A stretch of 64,000 nt of DNA from JAFASC01 sp036265935 (lineage in GTDB: Bacteria > Pseudomonadota > Alphaproteobacteria > Rhizobiales > Beijerinckiaceae): contig DATAOB010000126.1 in the NCBI GenBank assembly GCA_036265935.1, positions 18,126-82,125 on the forward strand, in the 5' to 3' direction. Position 1 is the stretch's first letter. Every line of letters begins with the position of its first letter. Position numbers and translations under genes: made by a program. The notes beneath the pieces are model-generated. The model was not told the DNA's origin. It made no database searches and worked only from the letters and a program-made list of their open reading frames with translations. Below are positions 1 to 8,573 of this stretch, piece after piece.

Positions 1-1
1 C

Positions 2-226
2 GATTACATTCGCGAGGTCAGTTATCGCGGCGACGGGCTCGATCTCATTCCGCGCCGCTATTGCAAGGCCAAAGGCGTCTTCAGCGACGGCCGCATCCGC
101 CCCGTCTCCTACAATATCGGTGAGGAACTCGGTTTCTCGAGCTACGGGTTTGGCGTCGAGCTTTGCGTCGGTGGGCTTGATCGCGAATTCGCCTATGCGC
201 CGTTTTGCAAGATGGTGCAGCCCTAG
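2..226 (+). CDS. C-terminal end of an unrecognised protein (cut by the window edge)
   Basis: An open frame runs from the left edge to a TAG stop and gives 74 residues. It looks like real protein: mixed composition, four cysteines (in YCKAK, ELCVGG, PFCKM) and a glycine/tyrosine-rich stretch around GFSSYGFGVEL. I do not recognise the family. It is probably a small conserved protein of Hyphomicrobiales, and the paired cysteines suggest it may be exported and disulfide-bonded, but the N-terminus that would show a signal peptide is outside the window. It lies 26 bases upstream of the exported RNase T2 gene on the same strand. Confidence 0.6.
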   Translation, partial: DYIREVSYRGDGLDLIPRRYCKAKGVFSDGRIRPVSYNIGEELGFSSYGFGVELCVGGLDREFAYAPFCKMVQP

Positions 227-252
227 AACTTTCTTTGCGTGAGAGCGTAGCG

Positions 253-1017
253 ATGCGTTTACCTGCATTTCTCTTGCTTGCAGCCGGCCTGTCGCTCACG
301 AGTGGCGCATTCGCTCAAGCTGAGAAGCCCGCCGATAGCGGCTGCATTCTCGACAATTGCGCCGACAAGAAGCCGATGCCGGCGCAAGCCGCGCAGCCCG
401 CGACGGCCTCGCCCGAGCGCCCCCGTCCGCGTGGCGCCAGCCGCCCCGGCGATTTCGATTTCTATGTCCTCTCGCTCTCCTGGTCGCCGGGCTTCTGCGA
501 GACGAGTGGCGCGGAGAAGCATCGCAGCCAATGTAATGAGAGCTCTGGATTAGGGTTTGTCATGCATGGCCTCTGGCCGCAATACGAGAGCGGGTTCCCC
601 TCCGATTGCGGACCGGCCGGGCGCTCTCCATCGCGCATTGCGCTCGAAGGTGCGAAGGGAGTCTATCCCGACCTAAATCTCGCGCGTTATGAATGGCGAA
701 AGCACGGGACCTGTTCGGACAAGAGTCCGACCGATTACTTCGCCGACGCGCGCCGCGCGCGAGAGGCGATCGAGATTCCTCAGCCTTTCCGCGCGGCATC
801 GGACAAACAGACCTGGACGCCGATCGATATCGAGCGCGCTTTCATCGCGTCAAATCCGAAGCTGCGGCCGGATATGATGGCGATATCCTGCCGGCGCGGC
901 GTCCTCGAAGAAGTGCGCATCTGCTTCTCCAAGGATTTGCGCGAGTTCCACACATGTACGGAAGTCTCACGGGGATCGTGCCGCACGCGCGAGCTGCGTG
1001 TGCCCGCGCCACTCTAA
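253..1017 (+). CDS. Ribonuclease T2 family protein, exported
   Basis: Secreted or periplasmic endoribonuclease that cleaves RNA through a 2',3'-cyclic phosphate. Both catalytic blocks are visible: CAS1 as HGLWP at residues 105-109 and CAS2 as EWRKHGTC at 147-154, each with its catalytic His. An N-terminal signal peptide (MRLPAFLLLAAG...AFA) probably ends near residue 22. A Pro/Ala-rich linker (about 40-65) precedes the catalytic domain, and the cysteines fit T2 disulfides. I chose the ATG at 253 because it begins the signal peptide; an in-frame ATG 48 bases upstream would bury it. Total 254 residues, normal for bacterial T2 enzymes. rlmJ starts 9 bases after the stop. Role inferred: scavenging extracellular or periplasmic RNA. 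Confidence 0.9.
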   Translation: MRLPAFLLLAAGLSLTSGAFAQAEKPADSGCILDNCADKKPMPAQAAQPATASPERPRPRGASRPGDFDFYVLSLSWSPGFCETSGAEKHRSQCNESSGLGFVMHGLWPQYESGFPSDCGPAGRSPSRIALEGAKGVYPDLNLARYEWRKHGTCSDKSPTDYFADARRAREAIEIPQPFRAASDKQTWTPIDIERAFIASNPKLRPDMMAISCRRGVLEEVRICFSKDLREFHTCTEVSRGSCRTRELRVPAPL

Positions 1018-1026
1018 TTCGCGCGG

Positions 1027-1878
1027 GTGAACTATCGGCACGGTTTTCACGCCGGCAATTTTGCCGATGTGTTCAAGCACGTTTTTCTCACGCGGATTCT
1101 GCTTTATCTCGCACGTAAGGACGCGGGTTTTCGCGTGATCGATACGCATGCAGGCGAGGGCGAATACGATCTCTACTCTGACGAGGCGATCCGCGGCGGC
1201 GAATGGCAAGACGGGATCGCCCGGCTTGCCGATCTCAGCAATGTCGACGAGCGCGCGCGCGAGTTGCTGCAGCCTTATCTCGACATCGTCGGTCCGCTCC
1301 GCAGCGAAGGGCGGCCAGCGCGTTATCCTGGGTCGCCGCGTATCATCCAGGCGCTGATGCGGGCGCAGGATCGCGCCACGTTCTGCGAATTGCATGCGGA
1401 AGCATTTTCGGAGCTGCTCGCCAATTTCCGCCGCGACCCTCGGATTGCGTGCTTAAATCTCGACGGCTATATGGGCCTGAAGGCAGGCGCCCCGCCGAAG
1501 GAGCGTCGCGGGCTCGTGCTGATCGATCCGCCTTTCGAACGCACGAACGAGCTCGACCTTGCATGGAGCGCGCTCCTGGTGGCGCATGCGAAATGGCCGA
1601 GGGGAATTTACGCGCTCTGGTATCCGGTAAAGGACGCCCGTGCGATGGCGGCCTTCGCGAAACAGGTCGCGCGAAGCGGTATCAGACGCGTGCTGCGCCT
1701 GGAACTCGCCGTGGACGATGCTATCGCCGGCGGCGAGCTGGCACGCGCCGGGCTCATCCTCATCAATCCGCCTCACGTGCTGAAAGGAGAAGCCGCGGTC
1801 CTGCTTCCGGCACTCGCGAGCAAGCTCGCACGGACTTGGCGTGCCGAGGGCATTTGCGATTGGCTCGCGGGCGAATAG
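1027..1878 (+). CDS. rlmJ: 23S rRNA (adenine(2030)-N6)-methyltransferase
   Basis: Transfers a methyl group from S-adenosylmethionine to N6 of A2030 in 23S rRNA. The family signature NYRHGFHAGNFADVFKH is at residues 2-18, the SAM-binding motif DTHAGEGEYDL at 39-49, YPGSP at 100-104, and the catalytic motif IV DPPFE at 167-171. Length (283 residues) is typical. The start is GTG; it is fixed by the conserved N-terminus, which begins right at this codon. It follows the RNase T2 gene by 9 bases, so the two may share a transcript although their jobs differ. This is a housekeeping gene and nothing looks unusual. Confidence 0.95.
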   Translation: MNYRHGFHAGNFADVFKHVFLTRILLYLARKDAGFRVIDTHAGEGEYDLYSDEAIRGGEWQDGIARLADLSNVDERARELLQPYLDIVGPLRSEGRPARYPGSPRIIQALMRAQDRATFCELHAEAFSELLANFRRDPRIACLNLDGYMGLKAGAPPKERRGLVLIDPPFERTNELDLAWSALLVAHAKWPRGIYALWYPVKDARAMAAFAKQVARSGIRRVLRLELAVDDAIAGGELARAGLILINPPHVLKGEAAVLLPALASKLARTWRAEGICDWLAGE

Positions 1879-1950
1879 CGGCGCGCTTGCCAGCCCGCGG
1901 CAGGTGGGGCACACCGAGGCCGCACTAACGACCCGCCAAAGGACACGCCC

Positions 1951-2553
1951 ATGATGATCCTGCGCTCGTCGCCGCCTTCGCCATTCGGCCGCAAAGTGCG
2001 GATCGCGCTCATCCATCTCGGGCTCGCCGACCGCGTCGAGATCGTCGCGACCGACACGTCGAGCAAGAGCGACACGATCCGCAAGCAAAATCCGCTCGGC
2101 AAAATCCCGACCCTGATCACCGAAAGTGGCAAGGCGCTCTACGACAGCCGCGTCATTCTCGACTATCTCGATCACCTCACCGGCGGCGGCCGCATCGTTC
2201 CGCTCGACCCGGATGAGCGCTTCCATGCGCTGACGCTGCAGGCGCTTGCCGACGGCATTCTCGATGCCTCCATCCTGCGCGTGTACGAGCGGCGATATCG
2301 CTCCGAGGAGCAAGTCGTCGACAGCTGGCTCGAATATCAGGCGGGCAAAGTCGAGCGTGCGCTGACCACGCTCGAAGCATTGCCGCCGGGCGCGCAAGTC
2401 GATGTCGGGACCATCGCGCTTGCCTGCGCGCTCGGATACCAGGACCTGCGTTTTGCCGGCACCTGGCGAGGCATTTATCCGCGTCTCGTCGGCTGGCTCG
2501 ATGCATTTGCCGCTTCCGTTCCGGCCTTCGAGCAAACGCGCTTCGTTGAGTGA
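1951..2553 (+). CDS. Glutathione S-transferase family protein
   Basis: A 200-residue protein with the thioredoxin-like N-terminal fold of glutathione transferases: SPPSPFGRKVR near the start, the cis-proline segment NPLGKIPTL at 47-55, and the glutathione-contacting YDSRVI segment (Asp65-Ser66) at 64-69. An all-helical C-terminal domain follows from about residue 85. The N-terminal active-site position has Ser in SSPPSPF, not Cys. Two ATG codons lie in a row at 1951 and 1954. It is 6 bases upstream of the pteridine-reductase-like gene, so probably cotranscribed. Substrate cannot be told from sequence; conjugation or reduction with glutathione is the family role. Confidence 0.88.
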   Translation: MMILRSSPPSPFGRKVRIALIHLGLADRVEIVATDTSSKSDTIRKQNPLGKIPTLITESGKALYDSRVILDYLDHLTGGGRIVPLDPDERFHALTLQALADGILDASILRVYERRYRSEEQVVDSWLEYQAGKVERALTTLEALPPGAQVDVGTIALACALGYQDLRFAGTWRGIYPRLVGWLDAFAASVPAFEQTRFVE

Positions 2554-2559
2554 GTCTGC

Positions 2560-3351
2560 ATGAAGCCGCCGGCCGGACGCGTGGCGATCGTCACCGGCGC
2601 CGCGCGGCGCATCGGCGCTGCCATCACGCAGCGGCTCGCGGCGGAAGGTTTCGCGGTCGCGCTGCACACCAGTCCGCCGAGCGAGAGCGAGGGGCAGAAC
2701 GAAGCTGCGCGGATCCATGAGCGTGGCGACAAGGCCGTTACGATCGCTTGCGATCTTGCTGATGCAGACGCCGCGCGCATCCTGTTTGCCGAAGCCGAGC
2801 GTGCGTTCGGCCCGGTCACACTGCTCGTCAACAATGCATCTTTATTCGAGCCGGACGGCGCCGCGAATTTTTCAGCCGATCTGTTCGATCGACACATCGC
2901 GGTGAATTTACGCGCGCCGCTTTTGCTCGCGCAGGAAATGCGGCGTCGCCTGCCGGGCGAGCGCGACGGCGCCATCATCAACATCGCGGACCAACGCGTG
3001 CTGCGGCCAAATCCGCTCTACTTCACCTATTCGCTATCGAAGTCGGCGCTGTGGAGCGCCACGATCACCCTGGCGCAAACCTTCGCACCGCGAATTCGCG
3101 TCAATGCAATCGCGCCGGGGCCCGTGTTTCCGAACGTGCATGACGGCCCCGACGCCTTTGCCGAAGAGACCGCATCCTTGCCGCTGCAACGCGCCGCCTC
3201 CGTCGAAGACATCTGCAACGCCGTGATCTATCTCGCCAATGCGCGCAGCGTCACGGGCCAGTTGATCGCCGTCGACGGCGGTCAGCACATTGCGTGGGAA
3301 ACACCGGATATTCTGGGACTCAGTCGGCGCTCGGCAGGCGGCGAATCGTGA
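2560..3351 (+). CDS. SDR-family oxidoreductase resembling pteridine/dihydromonapterin reductase (PTR1/FolM-like)
   Basis: NAD(P)H-dependent short-chain dehydrogenase of 263 residues. The Rossmann motif TGAARRIG (12-19) has a basic pair as in NADPH-preferring pteridine reductases. NNAS is at 91-94 and the catalytic Tyr157-x3-Lys161 is present. Where most SDRs have the catalytic Ser, this one has Asp144, 13 residues before the Tyr; PTR1 has Asp at the same spacing. That suggests reduction of a dihydropterin or dihydrofolate, linking it to folate or pterin metabolism, but this is inference. Its last 32 bases overlap the convergent gene on the opposite strand. No folate gene lies next to it in this window. 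Confidence 0.85.
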   Translation: MKPPAGRVAIVTGAARRIGAAITQRLAAEGFAVALHTSPPSESEGQNEAARIHERGDKAVTIACDLADADAARILFAEAERAFGPVTLLVNNASLFEPDGAANFSADLFDRHIAVNLRAPLLLAQEMRRRLPGERDGAIINIADQRVLRPNPLYFTYSLSKSALWSATITLAQTFAPRIRVNAIAPGPVFPNVHDGPDAFAEETASLPLQRAASVEDICNAVIYLANARSVTGQLIAVDGGQHIAWETPDILGLSRRSAGGES

Positions 3352-3580
3352 ATTCGATCTGGCCGTCGGCAAGTTCGCGCCAGAATTCGATCTCGGTCAT
3401 GTAGGCGGCCTTCGGATAGCGATCGAACCATTCGCGCGCTTTGGCACGCGCTTCGAGGCGCGGCAGCGTGAACGTCTCGCGCCGCCAGAGGCTCGAGGAG
3501 GTGCGCTCGCTCGTTGCCGAACGGCTTCTCTCGGCGAGGCGGCTAGCTAGGCCTGCGGGCCGTTTGCTTTCGAGGCTCAT
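3320..3580 (-). CDS. Conserved hypothetical protein, 86 residues
   Basis: Small soluble protein of unknown function. It starts with a basic, Ser/Arg-rich segment, then TFTLPRLEARAKAREWFDR and a C-terminal half with aromatic and acidic residues (TEIEFWRELADGQIEFTIRR), which reads like a folded domain. The ATG at 3580 was chosen because a purine-rich GAGGTG lies just upstream and the more upstream extension is low-complexity Arg/Pro. Its 3' end overlaps the 3' end of the SDR gene on + by 32 bases. It lies upstream of cca on the same strand in coordinate order but is transcribed after it, 46 bases beyond the cca stop. Confidence 0.7.
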   Translation of the reverse strand: MSLESKRPAGLASRLAERSRSATSERTSSSLWRRETFTLPRLEARAKAREWFDRYPKAAYMTEIEFWRELADGQIEFTIRRLPSAD

Positions 3581-3626
3581 ACGCACCTCAGGAACACGAC
3601 TCTGACGAAGATAGCGCGGCTTGGCC

Positions 3627-4898
3627 TCAAGTAGGAGTCCGCGCCTCCGAGGCCCGCGCGACCTCGGCAAGGACCTCGTCGAGGAGGCGAGCCACAGCCA
3701 CCGGATCCTTCGGGAATCCCGCGCGTATCCAGCGCGCCTGCAAGGACTTGAGCGCGGCGCCGACGAGCTTCCCGCGCACCCGCCCGCTCGCCATCACGTC
3801 CTCGCCGGTCAGGGGCAGGTGCGGCTCGGCCGCTTTGGCAAGAAACTCCGCGGCGGCGCGCCAGGCGGGATCATCGGACGATGCGTCGCTCGCCGCCTGC
3901 GCCAACGCGAGCGCGTCACTTGCCGCCGCGCGGCCGGCGAGGAAAAGCTGCGTACGTAAATCGCGCTCGTCCGGCACCGTATCGCGATTGCGCCAGACAA
4001 GGCTGGCGTCGGCGAGTGCGACGAGCCGTTTGTATTCGACATTCGATAATCGCAATCGCTCGCGCAAGCGATCGGCATCTTCGCGCACCGAAACGGCGAG
4101 GGCGCCGAGACGCAGCACCGCGTCACCAGCGGTGCGTTCGATCTCGGCCAATCGCGCGAACAAAGCCGGGTAGGCGATCCCGCCGAAGATGCGCTCGAAA
4201 AATCCTGCGTCGGAAATTCCCTGCACGACTTCGCCGGCGCGGCGCGCGATGACGAGCTTCATGATCTCCATGCGAATGCGCTCGGCCGACAGCACCGCGA
4301 GTCCTTCGCGCTCGCCGATCGTCGCGTCGAGACCGGCACGGTCGAGCGGTCCCTCGCCATAGGCAGCATGGAAACGAAAGAAGCGCAGGATGCGCAGATA
4401 ATCTTCGCGGATGCGCTGTCGCGGATCGCCGATGAAGCGCACGCGCCGCGCTTCGAGATCGGCCAGTCCGCCAACCGGATCATGCAAGACATGATCCGCC
4501 GAAACCGACAGCGCATTCAGGGTGAAATCGCGGCGTCGCGCATCTTCATCGAAATTGCGGCCGAACCGCACGGTGGCGCGGCGGCCGTCCGTCGCGATGT
4601 CTTCACGCAGGGTTGTGACTTCAAAAGGCCGCCCGCGGACGACGACAGTCACCGTGCCGTGCTCGATTCCGGTCGGCACCGGCTTGAAACCAGCCTTTTG
4701 CGCGCGGGCGCTAACGCTCTCGGGCCGCGCCGTTGTGGCGAGATCGACGTCGCCGACCGGCAATCCCATCAGCGCATTGCGGACGGCGCCGCCGACGATG
4801 CGCGTCTCCTCGCCGCCGCCGTTCATCACGTCCATGATGTCGCGCAGCCGGCGGCTGCCGAACAAAGTTGCGATGGCTTTGTCGGATGCCGCGTTCAT
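3627..4898 (-). CDS. cca: CCA tRNA nucleotidyltransferase / poly(A) polymerase family
   Basis: Adds or repairs the 3' CCA end of tRNAs without a nucleic-acid template. Class II nucleotidyltransferase features are in order: GGAVRN (36-41), the metal-binding DVD at 50-52, IEHGTVTV at 79-86, and RRDFTLNAL at 122-130, followed by the tRNA-binding helical region with FRFHAAYG. At 423 residues it is the usual alphaproteobacterial length. It is the last gene of a coupled operon (DUF1285, Nudix, DUF6111, cca): its ATG overlaps the upstream stop by 4 bases. This gene order is common in Hyphomicrobiales. Confidence 0.95.
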   Translation of the reverse strand: MNAASDKAIATLFGSRRLRDIMDVMNGGGEETRIVGGAVRNALMGLPVGDVDLATTARPESVSARAQKAGFKPVPTGIEHGTVTVVVRGRPFEVTTLREDIATDGRRATVRFGRNFDEDARRRDFTLNALSVSADHVLHDPVGGLADLEARRVRFIGDPRQRIREDYLRILRFFRFHAAYGEGPLDRAGLDATIGEREGLAVLSAERIRMEIMKLVIARRAGEVVQGISDAGFFERIFGGIAYPALFARLAEIERTAGDAVLRLGALAVSVREDADRLRERLRLSNVEYKRLVALADASLVWRNRDTVPDERDLRTQLFLAGRAAASDALALAQAASDASSDDPAWRAAAEFLAKAAEPHLPLTGEDVMASGRVRGKLVGAALKSLQARWIRAGFPKDPVAVARLLDEVLAEVARASEARTPT

Positions 4899-5155
4899 TC
4901 GAAATGGCCGGGCACCAGGCGCCCCTTTTCGACATGGGCTGGGACGTACGCGCCTTGCTCGCGCGGCGCGAACACGCCCAAGACAATCACACCGACGACG
5001 GCAACGGCAAGCCCCGCCAGCGCCAGGGTCGCGACGCGGCTATGCGACCAGGCCTCAACAGCGAACGGGTAGCGCTGCCGCACCGACATGTACAGGATGT
5101 AGACAGCGAAAGGGAGAGCAAAGAGAAGCGCCGGTTCAAGGAGAACGCGCAACAT
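4895..5155 (-). CDS. DUF6111-type small membrane protein
   Basis: Protein of 86 residues with two hydrophobic segments: one at the N-terminus (LLEPALLFALPFAVYILYM) and one near residues 37-60 (ATLALAGLAVAVVGVIVLGVF), ending in a polar tail EKGRLVPGHFE. The N-terminal helix followed by a basic loop and the position between a Nudix hydrolase and cca match the DUF6111 family; function is unknown. The ATG at 5155 forms a TGATG overlap with the Nudix stop, which decides the start. Likely an inner-membrane protein translated by coupling. Confidence 0.8.
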   Translation of the reverse strand: MLRVLLEPALLFALPFAVYILYMSVRQRYPFAVEAWSHSRVATLALAGLAVAVVGVIVLGVFAPREQGAYVPAHVEKGRLVPGHFE

Positions 5156-5829
5156 CAGAGATGCAATTTCTCGTAAAGACCGCGGACGATTCCCGCCGTG
5201 GCGCCCCAAATATAGCGCTCGTTCCACGGCATTGCATAAAAATGCCGCGTGGTGCCGCGCCACTCGCGCGAATGGCGTTGATGATTTTCCGGCTGCATCA
5301 AAAAGGCGAGCGGCACCTCGAACGTGTCGTGCACTTCGTTCGTGTTGACGAGCAGATCGAAAGGCGGCGTGACCAGCGCGACGACGGGCAGGATGCGAAA
5401 GCCGGTGCCAGTCAGATAGGGATCGAGATAGCCGATCGGCTCGACGTGATGCGGATTAAGCCCGATCTCCTCTTGCGTCTCGCGCAAAGCCGCTTGGCAA
5501 GGCGTCTCGCCTTCGTCCACCTTGCCGCCGGGAAAAGCAATCTGGCCGGAATGCTGGCGAAGCTCGCTCGACCGCGTCGTCATCAGCACGGTCGCATCGG
5601 CTTCGCGTTCGACGAGGGGCACGAGCACCGCCGCGAGCCGCGCACTCGACGCGACGGTTTGCGCCTGCATGTTCGCTTGATTGAGGACGTGATCGCCGTA
5701 TCTAGGGGTCACGCTGAAATCGAGCGCATCGGTGGCGAGATCGAGCGAGAGACGCTGACGGGCGCGCGCGATGATTTCCGCAGTCGGCAGAGTCCGGGGC
5801 TCGGCTCGCGTTTTGGCGGTCACGTTCAC
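5155..5829 (-). CDS. CoA pyrophosphatase, Nudix hydrolase
   Basis: Hydrolyses coenzyme A and derivatives to phosphopantetheine and 3',5'-ADP (family role). A full Nudix box G-x5-E-x7-REUxEExGU lies at about residues 102-124, with the metal-binding glutamates in RETQEEIGL. Just before it is the CoA-specific signature (RSSELRQHSGQIAFPGG, 86-102) of the NudL/PCD1 subfamily. Total 224 residues, typical. It overlaps the DUF1285 gene upstream by 4 bases and the DUF6111 gene downstream by 1 base, so all are probably translated from one message. Confidence 0.92.
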   Translation of the reverse strand: MNVTAKTRAEPRTLPTAEIIARARQRLSLDLATDALDFSVTPRYGDHVLNQANMQAQTVASSARLAAVLVPLVEREADATVLMTTRSSELRQHSGQIAFPGGKVDEGETPCQAALRETQEEIGLNPHHVEPIGYLDPYLTGTGFRILPVVALVTPPFDLLVNTNEVHDTFEVPLAFLMQPENHQRHSREWRGTTRHFYAMPWNERYIWGATAGIVRGLYEKLHL

Positions 5830-6452
5830 GACAGCGTTTCCAACTGATCGGCGTGGATCATCGGAAAAAATACGCCATTGGATGCGATGCCAAACATATC
5901 TTGGCCATTGACGCCGCGGGTCTCGCCGAGTTCGACGAGATCATAGAAGAGCGCGCGCTTGACCAGCGCCCAAAGGTCGGCGCGCACATGCACATAAGGT
6001 TTCAATCCGCCCGATTCACCCGGTTCGAAGCGCATGGGATGATCGGGGCCGGCCTCCACCCAATCCTCCACATTGGTCCGGAACCGCAGGGTACGACCGT
6101 TTTCTCCCGTTTCTTTGGCGAGCTCGACTGCGAGAAATGGCGCATCCTCGACCTTGATGCCGACCTTCTCGACCGGTGTCACCAGGACGTAGCGATCCTC
6201 GTCCTTGCGCAGAATGGTCGAGAAGAGCTGCACCAGCGCCGGCCGCCCGATCGGCGTGCCGTTGTAGAACCAAGTGCCGTCGCGGGCGATGCGCATGTCG
6301 ATATCGCCGCAGAAATCCGGATTCCAGAGATGGACCGGCGGCAGCCGGCGCCGCTCGCCTCCGGCGGCGCGCGCCGCCTCCGTCAGGCCCTCGAGCCCGC
6401 GCGTCGCGGAGGAAGGTGCTGTCTCGCCGCCTGTATGAGCCTCTTGCGCCAT
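5826..6452 (-). CDS. DUF1285 domain protein
   Basis: A 208-residue soluble protein. After a variable, Gly/Ala-rich N-terminus of about 35 residues comes the DUF1285 core: LWNPDFCGDIDMRIARDGTW, GTPIGRPALVQLFSTILRKD, then YVLVTPVEKVGIKVEDAPF. Function is not established for the family. It is the first gene of the four-gene operon ending in cca and is divergent from the MoxR operon, with 177 bases between the two starts; both promoters must lie there. No clear promoter hexamers or operator could be named in that gap. Confidence 0.88.
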   Translation of the reverse strand: MAQEAHTGGETAPSSATRGLEGLTEAARAAGGERRRLPPVHLWNPDFCGDIDMRIARDGTWFYNGTPIGRPALVQLFSTILRKDEDRYVLVTPVEKVGIKVEDAPFLAVELAKETGENGRTLRFRTNVEDWVEAGPDHPMRFEPGESGGLKPYVHVRADLWALVKRALFYDLVELGETRGVNGQDMFGIASNGVFFPMIHADQLETLS

Positions 6453-6629
6453 AATCTCGCACTATTGCACGTCAGGATCGATGCTGGCGGGCCCGGCACT
6501 TGCAAGCCGCGCCCTGCGAGCGCCGATAGAGCGCATCGACAATGCTCCTCGGCAGCCTAATCTAGGTGGCGGCGGGCGAATCGGAAACGGGCGAGGTCAG
6601 CCAGCGCCTACGCCCAGATCAGAGGTTTC

Positions 6630-7637
6630 ATGTCGCTCCAGGACGTCCAGCCGACCTCCCTCGAATCCCGCGTCGCGCTTGCCGCCGAGCATGCCGTGCA
6701 GAAAGTTGCGGCCGCGCGCGCCGCCATCGGGCTCGTCATTTTTGGCCAGGAACAGGTCGTCGAGCAGACGCTGGTGACCCTGCTATCGGGCGGCCACGGC
6801 CTGCTCGTCGGCGTTCCCGGCCTTGCCAAAACGAAACTGGTTGAGACGCTCGGCATCGTGCTGGGCCTCAGCGCGCAGCGCGTCCAATTCACGCCGGACC
6901 TGATGCCCGCCGACATCCTCGGCTCGGAAGTGCTGGAAGAAACAGCGGAAAGGCGCCGCAGCTTCCGCTTTATCCCCGGTCCGATTTTCGCCCAGCTGCT
7001 AATGGCCGACGAGATCAACCGCGCGAGCCCGCGCACCCAATCGGCGCTGTTGCAGGCGATGCAAGAGCAGCACGTGACGGTGGCCGGCACCCGTCACGAC
7101 TTGCCGCGGCCGTTCCATGTGCTGGCGACGCAGAACCCGCTCGAGCAGGAGGGCACATATCCGCTGCCCGAGGCACAGCTCGATCGCTTCCTCATGCAGA
7201 TCGACGTCCTCTATCCCGATCGCAATGCCGAGCGGCGTATCCTCATCGAGACGACCGGCGATCACGAGCAGAAGCCGAAGCCCGCCACGAGTGCCGACGA
7301 GCTCATGGCAATCCAACGTCTCGTCCGGCGTCTGCCGGTCGGCGACAGCGTCGTCGATGCTATTCTCGATCTGGTCCGCCGTGCCCGGCCGGGCGAGGGC
7401 GACGCCGAGATCGTCAAGCATGTCGCCTGGGGTCCAGGCCCGCGCGCGGCACAGGCGCTGATGCTGGCAGTGCGCGCGCGTTGCCTGCTCGATGGCCGGC
7501 TCGCGCCCTCGCTCGACGACGTGGTGGCGATGGCGACCCCCGTGCTCAAGCACCGCATGGCGCTGACGTTTGCCGCGCGGGCGGACGGCGAGACGGTAAC
7601 CGGGCTGATCGGCCGGCTCGTATCACGGCTTGGGTGA
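6630..7637 (+). CDS. MoxR-family AAA+ ATPase
   Basis: AAA+ ATPase of the MoxR branch, thought to act as a chaperone that matures or inserts cofactors into partner proteins, usually with VWA-domain partners. Walker A GVPGLAKT is at 61-68, Walker B LLMADEIN at 123-130, and a sensor-1 segment (LATQNP) follows near residue 165. Length 335 is typical. It heads an operon with DUF58, DUF4159 and an amidotransferase-like membrane protein; the next ATG follows its TGA without a gap. AGAGG lies 5 bases upstream of the ATG. The client protein is unknown. Confidence 0.93.
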   Translation: MSLQDVQPTSLESRVALAAEHAVQKVAAARAAIGLVIFGQEQVVEQTLVTLLSGGHGLLVGVPGLAKTKLVETLGIVLGLSAQRVQFTPDLMPADILGSEVLEETAERRRSFRFIPGPIFAQLLMADEINRASPRTQSALLQAMQEQHVTVAGTRHDLPRPFHVLATQNPLEQEGTYPLPEAQLDRFLMQIDVLYPDRNAERRILIETTGDHEQKPKPATSADELMAIQRLVRRLPVGDSVVDAILDLVRRARPGEGDAEIVKHVAWGPGPRAAQALMLAVRARCLLDGRLAPSLDDVVAMATPVLKHRMALTFAARADGETVTGLIGRLVSRLG

Positions 7638-8573
7638 ATGATCAGCGCGCGCCTTCTTACGCGCTCGGAAGCGGCGGCCGCTCCCCGCCACCAGCAGGCT
7701 TCGCTTGACCTTGCCCGGCGACTACCGAGCCTTGTCGCCTCGGCGAAAGAGCTCGCCGCCACGATCATACACGGTATCCACGGGCGCAGGCGCGCTGGCG
7801 TCGGCGAGACTTTTTGGCAGTTCCGCCCCTTCACCTTCGGCGAGCCGGCGCAACGCATCGACTGGCGCCGCTCGGCGCGCGACGATCGGCTTTATGTGCG
7901 CGAGCGCGAGTGGGAGGCCGCGCACACGATTTTCCTATGGATGGACCTTTCGCCATCGATGGCTTTCATTTCGTCGCTGGCGCGCCAGTCGAAGGCGGAT
8001 CGTGCGCTGGTCCTTGGCTTGGCGACAGCCGACCTTCTCGTACGCGGCGGCGAGCGCGTCGGCCTTCTCGGCATGACGCGGGCGATCGCCGCACGCAACA
8101 TTGTCGAGCGGCTTGCCGAAGCGCTGGTCATCGCCGACCGGCAAATCCCACAACAGGGTCATCCGGATTTTCCCGTCGATCAGCCGTTGGCGGAGCGCAG
8201 TCAGGCGATCCTTGTCAGCGATTTCCTTGTTGCTCCGGATGAACTTGCGCGGCGTTTGAAACGTATCGCTTCGAATGGTGCGCGCGGACATCTCGTCATG
8301 ATCGCGGATCCGGTCGAGGAGACCTTTCCGTTCGAGGGTCACACCGAGTTCCTCGACGTCGATTCCGGCGCGCTGTTTCGGGCCGGCCGCGCCGAAGCGT
8401 ATCGTGCCGATTACGTCACTCGGCTCGCGCAGCATCGCGATCGGATCAGAATGGCGGCGCGCGAGGCGGGATTCAGTTTCGCTCTGCATCGCACCGATGC
8501 GCCCCCGGCAACCGCGCTCCTCGCTTTGCGCGGCCGCCTCGAGGCGAACGTTGAAATCGGAGCGGTCGCGTGA
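7638..8573 (+). CDS. DUF58 domain protein (VWA-like partner of MoxR)
   Basis: A 311-residue protein. The DUF58 signature RIDWRRSARDDRLYVREREWE covers about residues 73-93, followed by a VWA-like fold with a MIDAS-type DLSPSM at 103-108 that could bind a divalent metal. No membrane segment is obvious. It begins at the base after the MoxR stop and overlaps the next gene by GTGA. DUF58 proteins always travel with MoxR ATPases, so this is probably its adaptor; the biochemical role is not known. Confidence 0.92.
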   Translation: MISARLLTRSEAAAAPRHQQASLDLARRLPSLVASAKELAATIIHGIHGRRRAGVGETFWQFRPFTFGEPAQRIDWRRSARDDRLYVREREWEAAHTIFLWMDLSPSMAFISSLARQSKADRALVLGLATADLLVRGGERVGLLGMTRAIAARNIVERLAEALVIADRQIPQQGHPDFPVDQPLAERSQAILVSDFLVAPDELARRLKRIASNGARGHLVMIADPVEETFPFEGHTEFLDVDSGALFRAGRAEAYRADYVTRLAQHRDRIRMAAREAGFSFALHRTDAPPATALLALRGRLEANVEIGAVA

